Shown: one piece after another, positions 1 through 7,839 of the stretch | Numbering within the stretch: the first letter of the stretch is position 1 | Layout: each line of letters begins with the position of its first letter | NCBI GenBank assembly: GCA_035570595.1 | Contig: DATMLF010000068.1 | Span: 1-22,099, forward strand | Source: AP-15 sp035570595 | GTDB taxonomy: Bacteria > Pseudomonadota > Alphaproteobacteria > ATCC43930 > CGMCC-115725 | Length of the DNA stretch: 22,099 nucleotides | Direction: 5' to 3' | The notes under the pieces: generated by a model | The model's input: only the letters and a program-made list of their open reading frames with translations | Database searches by the model: none | What the model was told of the DNA's origin: nothing | Program-made: the position numbers and the translations under genes

Positions 1-1
1 G

Positions 2-106
2 ACCCAAGCCGGCTCGAACTTGTCGAAAGCGGCCAAATTACTCGGGATCAGCCGACCCACGCTCTACGATTTGATGCAGCAGCACCAGCTCGGGGTCGAC
101 GGGTGA
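2..106 (+). CDS. prsR: PEP-CTERM-box response regulator PrsR, C-terminal end (partial)
   Basis: The window opens inside a reading frame that encodes about 34 residues and ends with TGA at 104-106. The visible part is a Fis-type helix-turn-helix (HTH_8), with NLSKAAKLLGISRPTLYDLM as its core. This is the DNA-binding tail of NtrC-like, sigma-54-dependent response regulators. The ISRPTLYDLM ending is typical of PrsR, the regulator found with exosortase (PEP-CTERM/XrtA) exopolysaccharide loci. The TPR gene that follows after about 28 nt resembles PrsT, the usual next gene, which strongly supports the call. The receiver and AAA+ domains would lie outside the window. Another Fis-tailed NtrC regulator is possible if the TPR assignment is wrong. 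Confidence 0.72.
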   Translation, partial: TQAGSNLSKAAKLLGISRPTLYDLMQQHQLGVDG

Positions 107-134
107 CTGCCGGGCACCGCAACGGGGAATGGCA

Positions 135-3100
135 ATGGCTCAGCCGCGCCGTCAGCTTTCGTCTCGCTGTCTCGCCGCGCTCGCAACGCTCGCGCTGATC
201 GCCGCGGTCCGGCCGGCCGCCGCGACCGACTCGCCGGCCGCGGTCAAAAGCGCCGACCAGTACGTCGCCAGCGGCAACCTCAAGGCGGCCGCAATCGAGC
301 TGCAAAACGCAGTGCGCGAGGCGCCCCAGGACGCCAAGCTGCGGACCCGGCTCGCCCGCGTCTTCCTGCAGCTCGGCGATCCGGTTTCGGCCGAGCGCGA
401 GGCGCGCGCGGCGCGCGAGCGCAATGGCGCCGAGGCCGATTACCTGCCGGTCCTGACCGAGGCTCTGCTGCGCCAGGGCAAATTCTCCGACCTTGCCGAC
501 CTGGTCAGCCCCGGCAATCGTCCGCCGGCTCTCGAAAGCAAGGTCCGCTGGGCGCTCGGCCTGGCGGCGGCGGGGCTGCACGACAACGTCAAGGCGCAAG
601 CCTTGCTGCAGGATTCGATCCGGCTCGACCCGACCGCGGTGCCGCCAAAGATCGCCTTGGCGCGGCTCGTGGCGGCGAGCAAGCCGGCCGAGGCGGCCAC
701 GCTGCTCGATGCGGCGCTCGCGGCCGACCCGCGCTCGGTCGACGCGCTGCAGGTGAAAGGAGAGCTGGCGCGCGCGCACGGCGACACCCAGGCCGCGATG
801 AGCGATTTCGACGCGGCTCTCAAGATCGACCCCAAGAATGCGCGGGTGCGCCTCAGCCGTGCCAGCGTGAACATCGACGCCGGCAAATACGACGCGGCCA
901 ACGAGGACCTCGACCCGGTCCTGAAAGCCAGCCCCGGCAACTTTATGGCTAACTACCTGCGCGGCGTCGAGGACGCCAAGCGCGGGAAGTACGCCGACGC
1001 CGACCGCCGGTTCGACCGGCTGTCGCCGATGTTCTCGCAATTCCCGATCGGCTACTACCTGCAGGGCGCGACCAAGTTCGCGCTCGGCCAGTACGCGCAG
1101 GCCGAAACCATCCTCGAGCGCTATCTGGCGCTGGCGCCGGGCGACGCGCGGGCGGCACGGGTCGCGGCCGCGGCGGCGCTGCACGAGCGCGAGCCGGCGC
1201 GCGCCATCGGCTTTCTGGAGCCGTTCGCCGCCAAACCCGGGGCGGACGCGCAGACACTGACGCTGCTCGGCAACGCCTACATGGCGAGCGGCAAGCCCGA
1301 GCTCGCACTTCAGCAATTCGACAAGGCGGCGGCGATCGACCCCAACAACCCGACGATCCAGACGCGAATGGCGATTTCGGAGATCGGCGTCGGCCAGGGC
1401 GCGCAAGGGTTGGCGGCGCTCGAAAAGGTGTTCGACACCGAGGCCGGCGCGCCGGTGGCCGGGCCGACCTTGGTGTTGGCGCAGTTGCGCGCCAGTCAGC
1501 CCGACAAGGCGGCGCAGGTGGCCGCGGCACTCGTCAAGCGGGATCCCGGAAACGCACTCTACCTGACGTTGTCGGGCATGGTCAAGGCCGCGCAAAAGGA
1601 CGTTCCGGGGGCCGAGACCGCGTTCCGCGCGGCGCTAGCGCAGAACGCAAACTTCGCCCCGGCGAGAAACGACCTGGCGACGCTCTACGTGTCGGCCGGC
1701 CGCGTCGAGGACGCCAAAAAATTGTACCAGGAGGCGCTGGCGAAAAAACCGGACGACGAATCCGCCCTGCTCGGGTTGGCCGGCATCGCCATCACCCAGA
1801 AGGCATGGCCGGAAGCGATCGACGCCATCAATCGCGCGCGCACCGCGGCCCCCAACGACCCGGCGCCCGGGCTCGCGCTGGTGCGCGTCTATGAGCTGCA
1901 GCAGGATTGGAATGACGCCAAGGCGGTAGCAGGCGCGCTCAACGCGCAATTCCCGTCCGATCTCAATGTCCTGGAGGCCCAGGCCCAGGCTCAGCTCGGC
2001 GCCGGCGACAGCGACGGTGCGATGGCGAGCTATAAGCGGGCCCACGAGCTGGCGCCCGATTCGAACCCGCTCCTGTCGCGCTATCTCTCCCTGCTCACCT
2101 CCGCCGGGTATTACCGCGAAGCGGTCAGCGTGCTCAACGACGCGATTGTCCGCGATCCCCGCAACCCCGCGCTAAAGGCCGACCTCGTCCGGGCGACGGC
2201 CGAGCTCGATGGGGTCGACGCCGCGGTTTCGAAGGCAAATCTCTACGCCAAGGACGATCCCGGCAGCGCCGTCTTCCCCCTCGTCGCCAGCCAAGTGTAC
2301 CAGAATGCGGGGCGCTGGGACGAAGCCACGGTGCTGCTTGAAAAAGCGCTGGCGGCGCGGCCGACCGACGCCACACTGACGGTGGCACTGGCCCGCCTCT
2401 ACATCCGCACCGGGCATTTCGGCAAAGCCGAAGCGGTGCTGACCAGCCGGCTAAAGGCCGACCCGAAAGACGCGACCGCAAACACCGCATTGGGCGCGCT
2501 CTACCTCGCGACCGGCCGCACCGCCGACGCGCGCAAGGTCTATGCCGGCCTGTTGGCGCAAAAGCCGAACGACGTGACGGGACTGCTCGGCCTCGCCGAT
2601 GTCGCGATCGCCGAAAAGAAATGGGCCGACGCCGCCGACAGGATCAAGCAAGCCGCCGCGGCAGCACCCCAAGACACCGCGCCCCAAGTCAAGCTTGTCA
2701 ACTTTTACATCCTGCGTCAGGACTGGAAAGACGCGACCGCAACCGCAGCCGAGCTTGCCGCCAAATTCCCGAACAACATCGATATTCTCGACGCGCAGGC
2801 GCGCGCCCAGATCGGCGCCGGCGACCTGCAGAGCGCGGCGGCGACCTACCAACGCGCGTATCAGCTGGCACCCAACTCGAGCGACATCCTGACGCGCTAC
2901 GTCGCCGCCCTGAACGACGCGAAGAAATACGTCGAGGCCCAGTCGGTGCTGCAGGCGGCGCTTAGCCGCGCGCCGCAAAACCCGGCGATAAAGGCCGAGC
3001 TGATCCGGGTCGCCGGACAAATCGGCGGTGTCGAGGCCGGCCTCGCCGAAGCGCGCGACCTCGCCAAAAAGGATCCAGACAACACGCTCTACGACCTCGT

Positions 3101-3746
3101 GTCGGCCGACCTGCTGGATCGGGCGGGACGCGGCAAGGAGGCAATCGGGCTGTTAGAGCGCGACCTTGCGGCCAAGCCGGACAACAATGGCCTGATCACG
3201 GCGCTGGCCCGCCTTTACAGCCGGGCCGGCAATCCGCAAAAGGCCGAGACGTTGCTGAGCGCGCGCCTGACGAGCGATCCGACCAACTATGTCGTCGCCG
3301 CGAACCTCGCCTCGCTCTACCTTGAAAACAACAATCACGACGATGCGATCGCGCTATACAAAAAGATCCTCGGTGCGCGCCCAGCCGACCCGACCGTATT
3401 GAACAACCTCGCCTGGCTCTATCAGCAAAAGGGCGACTTGAACAAGGCCCGGAACCTGGCGGAGCGCGCGGTGGCAGCGGCGCCCAACGCCGCCCAGATC
3501 GACGACACGCTCGGCTGGATCCTGCTCGCCCAAGGCGATGCCGGCAAGGCGGTGACCTATCTGACCGCGGCCAACGACTCGTCTCCCGCCGACCCGGCGA
3601 TCGCCTATCATCTCGCGGTGGCGCTAAGCCGCGCCGGCCGCACCGGGGATGCCCAAGCCACGCTCGAAAAGCTCCTCGGCTCCGGGGCGTCCTTTACCGA
3701 CAAGCCCCAGGCCGAAAAACTGCTGGCTCAGATCAAGCACAGCTAG
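135..3746 (+). CDS. prsT: PEP-CTERM system TPR-repeat protein PrsT, enlarged by internal duplication
   Basis: This 1203-residue protein consists almost wholly of tetratricopeptide repeats after an N-terminal Sec-type signal (about residues 1-31, ending RPAAA/TD). It has no lipobox cysteine, although PrsT proteins are often described as lipoproteins. The first mature segment, with the pattern SADQYVASGNLKAAAIELQN, matches the usual start of PrsT. PrsT is a periplasmic or envelope scaffold associated with exosortase and exopolysaccharide biosynthesis; its exact role is not established. ATG 135 is preferred because GGGGA at 124-128 lies 6 nt upstream; ATG 129, two codons earlier, would be only 1 nt from it. 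The gene follows prsR closely, as expected for an operon. It is longer than the roughly 900-930 residues I expect for the family. The excess matches an internal duplication listed separately. The very long antisense frame over 48-1595 is a codon-bias shadow. Confidence 0.85.
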   Translation: MAQPRRQLSSRCLAALATLALIAAVRPAAATDSPAAVKSADQYVASGNLKAAAIELQNAVREAPQDAKLRTRLARVFLQLGDPVSAEREARAARERNGAEADYLPVLTEALLRQGKFSDLADLVSPGNRPPALESKVRWALGLAAAGLHDNVKAQALLQDSIRLDPTAVPPKIALARLVAASKPAEAATLLDAALAADPRSVDALQVKGELARAHGDTQAAMSDFDAALKIDPKNARVRLSRASVNIDAGKYDAANEDLDPVLKASPGNFMANYLRGVEDAKRGKYADADRRFDRLSPMFSQFPIGYYLQGATKFALGQYAQAETILERYLALAPGDARAARVAAAAALHEREPARAIGFLEPFAAKPGADAQTLTLLGNAYMASGKPELALQQFDKAAAIDPNNPTIQTRMAISEIGVGQGAQGLAALEKVFDTEAGAPVAGPTLVLAQLRASQPDKAAQVAAALVKRDPGNALYLTLSGMVKAAQKDVPGAETAFRAALAQNANFAPARNDLATLYVSAGRVEDAKKLYQEALAKKPDDESALLGLAGIAITQKAWPEAIDAINRARTAAPNDPAPGLALVRVYELQQDWNDAKAVAGALNAQFPSDLNVLEAQAQAQLGAGDSDGAMASYKRAHELAPDSNPLLSRYLSLLTSAGYYREAVSVLNDAIVRDPRNPALKADLVRATAELDGVDAAVSKANLYAKDDPGSAVFPLVASQVYQNAGRWDEATVLLEKALAARPTDATLTVALARLYIRTGHFGKAEAVLTSRLKADPKDATANTALGALYLATGRTADARKVYAGLLAQKPNDVTGLLGLADVAIAEKKWADAADRIKQAAAAAPQDTAPQVKLVNFYILRQDWKDATATAAELAAKFPNNIDILDAQARAQIGAGDLQSAAATYQRAYQLAPNSSDILTRYVAALNDAKKYVEAQSVLQAALSRAPQNPAIKAELIRVAGQIGGVEAGLAEARDLAKKDPDNTLYDLVSADLLDRAGRGKEAIGLLERDLAAKPDNNGLITALARLYSRAGNPQKAETLLSARLTSDPTNYVVAANLASLYLENNNHDDAIALYKKILGARPADPTVLNNLAWLYQQKGDLNKARNLAERAVAAAPNAAQIDDTLGWILLAQGDAGKAVTYLTAANDSSPADPAIAYHLAVALSRAGRTGDAQATLEKLLGSGASFTDKPQAEKLLAQIKHS
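1767..3398 (+). repeat. Tandem intragenic duplication in prsT (two units of about 816 nt, 272 codons)
   Basis: Two adjacent blocks of PrsT align without gaps at an offset of exactly 272 residues: 1767-2582 and 2583-3398. Landmarks in register are LLGLAGIAI against LLGLADVAI, QQDWNDA against RQDWKDA, and QAQLGAGD against ARAQIGAGD. Others are NPALKADLVR against NPAIKAELIR, and VALARLYIRTG against TALARLYSRAG. By hand I count 32 identities in the first 60 aligned residues. The DNA is well diverged, so the duplication is old. TPR proteins repeat every 34 residues; 272 is 8 x 34, so this is a block of eight TPR units copied as a module. Confidence 0.82.
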
Positions 3747-3833
3747 TGGTTTAATGCCGACAGATGATTTCATTCCAATCCGTTCGCTGAACCGCACCAC
3801 GAAACTATCAACCTGATGGGGCGGTTCACGGAC

Positions 3834-3850
3834 CGCTTGGGAACCAAGCG
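3834..3850. terminator. Possible terminator hairpin between convergent genes
   Basis: CGCTTGG and CCAAGCG form a 7-bp stem around a GAA loop, followed on the plus strand by TTT. It lies between the prsT stop and the stop of the minus-strand gene ending at 3865, where a shared terminator would be expected. A longer-range pair (GAACCGC near 3789 with GCGGTTC near 3821) lies just upstream. The U-tract is short, so the call is tentative. Confidence 0.42.
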
Positions 3851-3864
3851 TTTCGAGCGGACGA

Positions 3865-4248
3865 CTAGTGGTTGGCGCCGCTTTCGGTGTTGGACGAGCC
3901 GTAATTGCTTGACGTGCCCGGTGCCGTCGAGCTGCCGGTCTGCTCGATGACCCCGGTCATCTCGTCAGGCCGCAGCAGCATGACGACGCGCGAGCCGTCC
4001 GGGGCCTGCGCCCGAATGACAAAGGCTTCCGGGGTTACCGTGACATTCTTGAAACCGGAATTCTCAAGCGACTGGCGGAGCTTTTCCTTGGTGTCGGTGC
4101 TGACACTCGTGCCGTGATGCCAGCTATTCGAATAGCCGGGGGCGCTGCTCGGCTCGCTGGCGGCGCCGGTGGTGGTCGAGCTCTGCGCAAAGGCCGGCGC
4201 CGCAAGCAGAACCAGCGACGCGACAATCGGAAATGCGGGGACGCGCAT
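3865..4248 (-). CDS. Small secreted protein of unknown function
   Basis: This 127-residue protein starts with a clear signal peptide (MRVPAFPIVASLVLLAAPAFA, likely cleavage after A21 before Q22). A Ser/Thr/Gly-rich stretch follows to about residue 50. A small folded core spans about 53-102, with an amphipathic helix (KEKLRQSLENSGF), a strand with NVTVTPEAFVIRAQ, and a strand with DGSRVVMLL. The tail is Ser/Gly/Asn-rich. The core loosely resembles the short alpha-beta modules of periplasmic PepSY-like proteins, but I cannot assign a family. ATG 4248 is chosen because GGAG lies 6 nt upstream; in-frame starts at 4260 and 4296 lack this. It stands alone, convergent with prsT, and a weak promoter can be proposed upstream. 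The function is unknown; it is probably periplasmic. Confidence 0.75.
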   Translation of the reverse strand: MRVPAFPIVASLVLLAAPAFAQSSTTTGAASEPSSAPGYSNSWHHGTSVSTDTKEKLRQSLENSGFKNVTVTPEAFVIRAQAPDGSRVVMLLRPDEMTGVIEQTGSSTAPGTSSNYGSSNTESGANH

Positions 4249-4314
4249 GTCATGCTCCATGGGTTGGTACATGCGTCCAACGCCGCGCATGCGCAAACGT
4301 CGCCTTGCCGATAA

Positions 4315-4342
4315 AATTTACTACTCGATTTTATTTATTCAA
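4315..4342 (-). promoter_or_regulatory. Putative sigma-70-like promoter of the secreted-protein gene
   Basis: An A/T-rich island in otherwise G/C-rich DNA reads, on the minus strand, TTGAAT, then 16 nt, then TAAATT. This would place the transcript start near 4308 and give a leader of about 60 nt before ATG 4248. The -35 match is fair and the -10 match is weak. The abrupt composition change is the stronger argument. Confidence 0.35.
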
Positions 4343-4686
4343 AACAAAAGATTGCGGCTTGAAGCGCGCCAACCGGAGTCGCAAAGGAAGCGGGACTTGC
4401 ACCGTCAAGGCCGGGGCGGCTCGGGCAATGAAAACCGATTCGAGAGCCGGCTCGGTGACTTGCCGTGATAGGCCGCCGACCAGCGGTGCCGAGATGCTTC
4501 GATACGCGAGAACAAGAGCAGCGCGGCCGATGTCGGCTGATCGACACGCCGCCCGCGGCGGCACCTCCAAACAAACCGGGCGCGTTCCTGAACCCAGCGT
4601 GCCCGCGCAACGGACGCGCGCATAGCGCCGATCCGAGCCTTTCGCAAACTCCGCGCGAGGACGGCGTCGAAAGTTGGTCCCCGCCG
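4343..4686. other. Intergenic stretch downstream of mutL, no gene seen
   Basis: I find no convincing reading frame, RNA gene or strong hairpin here. Open frames that cross it are continuations of antisense shadows of mutL and lack ribosome-binding sites. There is no obvious intrinsic terminator after the mutL stop. Confidence 0.5.
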
Positions 4687-6495
4687 TTACCGGCGGCCGA
4701 ACAGCCGCTCGATATCGGCGAGGTCGAGGGCGATGTAGGTCGGTCGGCCGTGGTTGCACTGGCCGCTGTTGGGGGTCACTTCCATCTGGCGCAAGAGGGC
4801 GTCCATTTCGGCGGGCGTGAGCCTGCGGCCGGCGCGCACGCTGGTGTGGCAGGCCAAGGTGCCGCAGACCGCCTCGACCCGCTCCTTCAACGACAGGGCC
4901 GCACCCCATTCGGCGAGCTCGTCGGCGAGGTCGCGCACCAGGGCGGCGACGTCGAGCCCCGGCAGCATTGCCGGGATCTCGCGCACGACGACCGCTCCCG
5001 GACCAAACGGGTCGACGACGAGGCCGAATTCGGCGAGCTCGTCGGCGCGCCCCGCGAGCCGCGCCGCCGCCGCCTCATCGAGCTCGACGATCTCGGGCAG
5101 CAGCAGCGCCTGGCGTGCCACGCCGTTCGCCGCCAGCGCTTCCTTGATCCGTTCGTGGACGAGCCGCTCGTGGGCGGCGTGCTGATCGACGAGCACGATA
5201 CCGGTCGCGGTCTCGGCCAGGATATAGGTGCCGTGCAATTGCGCGCGCGCGGCGCCGAGCGGCGCCGCGGCGCCGTTTGGGGCGGCAGCAGTCGGGGCGG
5301 CGGCGTCCGCCGGGTCGCGGCGCGGCGGCGCGGCGGCGGCCGAGGGGATCGGCGCCGGCGCGAGAAAGGCCTCGGCGGCTTCGGCGAGCGCCAGCGACCG
5401 GGGTGGCGGGAACGCAAAGCGCGGCATGCCGGCGCCCGGCGCGGATCTGCCGCCGGCGGGGCGGAAGGCCCCGAGCGCCGCGTCGGCGACCGTCGTCGAG
5501 GCACGGTGGCCGGCGGCGGCGAGTGCCGCGCGCAACGCGCCGACGATCAGCCCGCGCACCAATGCCGCGTCGCGAAACCGCACTTCCGCCTTGGCCGGGT
5601 GGACGTTGACGTCGATCTCCTCGGGCGCCCCGTCGAGAAACAGTGCCACGATCGGGTGGCGGTCGCGCGCGAGCACGTCCTGATAGGCGCCGCGCACCGC
5701 GCCGACGAGCAATTTGTCGCGCACCGGGCGGCCGTTGACGACGAGATACTGGTCGCGCGGCAACCCCCGGTTCAGGGTCGGCAGGCCGGCGAGCCCGGTC
5801 AGCCGAAACCCATCGCGCTCGGCGGCGATCGCCAGCGAATTCTGGGCGAAGTCGCGGCCGAGGAGCGCGCCGAGCCGCGCCGCCCGATCTGAGACCGCAG
5901 GCAGGCGCAGCAACATGCGCTCGTCGTCGCCGGTCACCGAAAACGCGATCCCCGGATAGGCCATCGCGAGGCGGCGCACCATGTCGACCGCAAGCTCGCG
6001 CTCGGTGCGCGCCGTCTTCAGGAATTTGAGCCGCGCCGGGGTGGCAAAAAACAGCTCGCGCACCTCGACCCGAGTGCCGGGTGCGGCGGCGGCCGGCAAC
6101 GGTGCGCTCTTATGGCCGGCCTCGACCGTGATCTCCCAGGCGTTCTCGGCGTTGGGCGGGCGCGAGACGATGCGCAGGCGGCTGACGGCACCGATCGACG
6201 GCAACGCCTCGCCGCGAAAGCCCAGCGCCGAAATCCGCAGCAGATCGTCGTCGGGCAGCTTTGAGGTGCAGTGGCGCTCGACCGCCAGCGACAATTCCGG
6301 CGCGCTCATGCCGAGCCCGTCGTCGGTGACCGCGATCAACGCCTGGCCGCCCTCGCGCAACGTCACGTCGATGCGGGCGGCACCGGCGTCGATCGCGTTT
6401 TCGACCAATTCCTTGACCGCCGCCGCCGGACGCTCGACGACTTCGCCGGCGGCGATGCGGTTGACCAGAACCGGCGGCAGCTGGCGGATCGTCAT
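4687..6495 (-). CDS. mutL: DNA mismatch repair protein MutL
   Basis: MutL is the ATPase that couples MutS mismatch recognition to downstream repair. The 602-residue product has the GHKL ATPase motifs: ELVENAIDAGA (residues 29-39), DDGLGM (58-63) and GFRGEALPSIGAVSRL (92-107). It also has the PARLKFLK segment of the transducer domain. An Ala/Pro-rich linker occupies about 325-420. The C-terminal domain carries DQHAAHERLVHE at 437-448, a match to the DQHA(x)2E(x)4E endonuclease motif, plus ACHTSVRAG (549-557) and CNHGRP near 580. This MutL should therefore be a nicking type, as expected in bacteria lacking MutH. ATG 6495 gives the standard MTIRQLPPVLVNRIAAGEVV start. It is divergent from the amidohydrolase gene and shows no close operon partner. 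Confidence 0.97.
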   Translation of the reverse strand: MTIRQLPPVLVNRIAAGEVVERPAAAVKELVENAIDAGAARIDVTLREGGQALIAVTDDGLGMSAPELSLAVERHCTSKLPDDDLLRISALGFRGEALPSIGAVSRLRIVSRPPNAENAWEITVEAGHKSAPLPAAAAPGTRVEVRELFFATPARLKFLKTARTERELAVDMVRRLAMAYPGIAFSVTGDDERMLLRLPAVSDRAARLGALLGRDFAQNSLAIAAERDGFRLTGLAGLPTLNRGLPRDQYLVVNGRPVRDKLLVGAVRGAYQDVLARDRHPIVALFLDGAPEEIDVNVHPAKAEVRFRDAALVRGLIVGALRAALAAAGHRASTTVADAALGAFRPAGGRSAPGAGMPRFAFPPPRSLALAEAAEAFLAPAPIPSAAAAPPRRDPADAAAPTAAAPNGAAAPLGAARAQLHGTYILAETATGIVLVDQHAAHERLVHERIKEALAANGVARQALLLPEIVELDEAAAARLAGRADELAEFGLVVDPFGPGAVVVREIPAMLPGLDVAALVRDLADELAEWGAALSLKERVEAVCGTLACHTSVRAGRRLTPAEMDALLRQMEVTPNSGQCNHGRPTYIALDLADIERLFGRR

Positions 6496-6699
6496 TGCCG
6501 CAATCTAGCCGATCGGCGGGCGGCAGACGACCCGAAGTTTCACCGCAGGCAGCGCGCTGCGCTGCGCCCGCGGATGTGCTAGACGAGAGCAATGCCGCCA
6601 GTGACCCGCCCGTCAACGCCAGCCGCGGCCCGCTGTCCATATGATCAAAGCCGGGGCCCGCATCCCGCTCTCCCGAGCGGCATCATCGGCTGGGCGCGG

Positions 6700-6728
6700 T
6701 TGAGAAATTTTGAACGCGGGCGTAATGC
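6700..6728 (+). promoter_or_regulatory. Weak candidate promoter in the mutL / amidohydrolase divergent region
   Basis: TTGAGA, 17 nt, then TAATGC precede the amidohydrolase ATG by about 60 nt. The -35 is good (five of six) and the -10 is poor, so this is only a candidate. The rest of the 295-nt divergent region (6496-6790) shows nothing else that I can name, apart from a small 6-bp hairpin at 6665-6680. Confidence 0.25.
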
Positions 6729-6790
6729 GAGCATGGCCGCGCCGAGCATCCGACGCGGCACCGCGAGCGCTGTTATCCGGCGGAGCAGGC

Positions 6791-7822
6791 ATGAGCGGGC
6801 GCAAGATCGACATCTATAACCACGTCATGCCGCGCGCGGTCGCCGACCGCATGCGCGAGCTGGCGCCGGGCAAGGGCGACATGCTGAAGCGCGTGACCGG
6901 CATCGCGATGCTCCACGACATCGAAGCCCGCATCCGGATGATGGAGGAGTGGCCGGGCTATCAACAGGTGTTGACCCTGTCGAACCCGCCGATCGAGACG
7001 ATCGCCGACCCCGGCGACGCGCCGGAGCTCGCACGCCTCGCCAATGACGAATTGCGCAAGATCTGTTTGGCGCGGCCGGACAAATTCCCGGCCTGGGTGG
7101 CCTCGCTGCCGCTCAACAACATCGAGGCCACGCTCGCCGAAATCGACCGCGTCGTCGCGCTGGGAGCGCGCGGCATCCAGATCTTCACCAATGTCGACGG
7201 GCGGCCGCTCGACGAGCCCGATTTCTTTGCGGTCTTCGAGCACGCGGCCCGGCGTCATGGTCTCGCGATCTGGATGCACCCGGCGCGCGACGCGCGGTTT
7301 GCCGATTATCGCGGCGAGCAAAAGTCGAAATTCGAAATCTGGCAGGTTCTGGGGTGGCCTTACGAGACCAGTGTGGCGATGGCCCGCATCGTCTTTTCCG
7401 GCATCTTCGACCGGCTGCCCGAGCTGCGCGTCGTCACCCATCATCTGGGCGCGATGATCCCCTATTTCGAAGGCCGCGTCGGACCGCTTTGGGATCAGCT
7501 CGGCAGCCGCACCTCGGACGAGGACTACGCTCCGATCCTTGCCGCGATGACGGCAAGAGGCCGCCGCCCGATCGATTATTTCCGGCTGTTCTACAACGAC
7601 ACCGCGGTCGGCGGGGCAGGTTCGGCGATCCGCTGCGGGCTCGATTTTTTTGGCGCCGACCGCGTGCTGTTCGCGACGGACTGTCCGTTCGACCCCGAAG
7701 GCGGCCCGATGTTCATCCGTGACACGATCGCCGCGATCGACGGCCTCGCGCTGGCCGAGGCGGAGTGCGCAAAGATTTATTTCGGGAACGCGCTCGATAT
7801 GCTGAAACTGCCGATGGACTAG
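6791..7822 (+). CDS. Amidohydrolase family 2 protein, ACMSD / gamma-resorcylate decarboxylase-like
   Basis: This 343-residue TIM-barrel protein belongs to the amidohydrolase_2 family, whose known members are mostly metal-dependent decarboxylases of aromatic or muconate-type acids, with some hydrolases. Candidate active-site residues are H11 (IDIYNHVMP), H163 (IWMHPARD), H218 (VTHHLGAMIP) and D297 (FATDCPFD). The first metal position, His9 in ACMSD and Glu8 in gamma-resorcylate decarboxylase, is Tyr9 here. ATG 6791 is preferred over an upstream in-frame ATG at 6710 because GGAG at 6782-6785 precedes it and family homology begins there. The next gene starts 17 nt after the stop, so the two are probably co-transcribed, suggesting decarboxylation or hydrolysis coupled to a flavin oxygenation. 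The substrate is unknown. Confidence 0.85.
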   Translation: MSGRKIDIYNHVMPRAVADRMRELAPGKGDMLKRVTGIAMLHDIEARIRMMEEWPGYQQVLTLSNPPIETIADPGDAPELARLANDELRKICLARPDKFPAWVASLPLNNIEATLAEIDRVVALGARGIQIFTNVDGRPLDEPDFFAVFEHAARRHGLAIWMHPARDARFADYRGEQKSKFEIWQVLGWPYETSVAMARIVFSGIFDRLPELRVVTHHLGAMIPYFEGRVGPLWDQLGSRTSDEDYAPILAAMTARGRRPIDYFRLFYNDTAVGGAGSAIRCGLDFFGADRVLFATDCPFDPEGGPMFIRDTIAAIDGLALAEAECAKIYFGNALDMLKLPMD

Positions 7823-7839
7823 CGAAGAGCGAAAGGCGG

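Noticed and set aside
48..1595. 515-codon minus-strand open frame opposite prsT
   Set aside because: It is Arg/Leu/Gly-rich with no family resemblance or ribosome-binding site, and lies fully antisense to a clear TPR protein. It is a codon-bias shadow.
3743..3873. Direct repeat CTAGTGGTT flanking the prsT 3' spacer, as if a target-site duplication
   Set aside because: The copies are 9 bp and fall at the stop codons of two convergent genes. No mobile-element ends or inverted repeats bound the 120-bp interval, so chance is likely.
4380..4470. Possible tRNA in the region after mutL (GGTGCAAGTCCCGC on the minus strand looked T-arm-like)
   Set aside because: No acceptor stem, anticodon arm or D-arm could be paired around it.
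4465..5892. 475-codon plus-strand open frame opposite mutL
   Set aside because: It is antisense to highly conserved MutL motifs, with shadow-like Arg/Gly/Ala composition.
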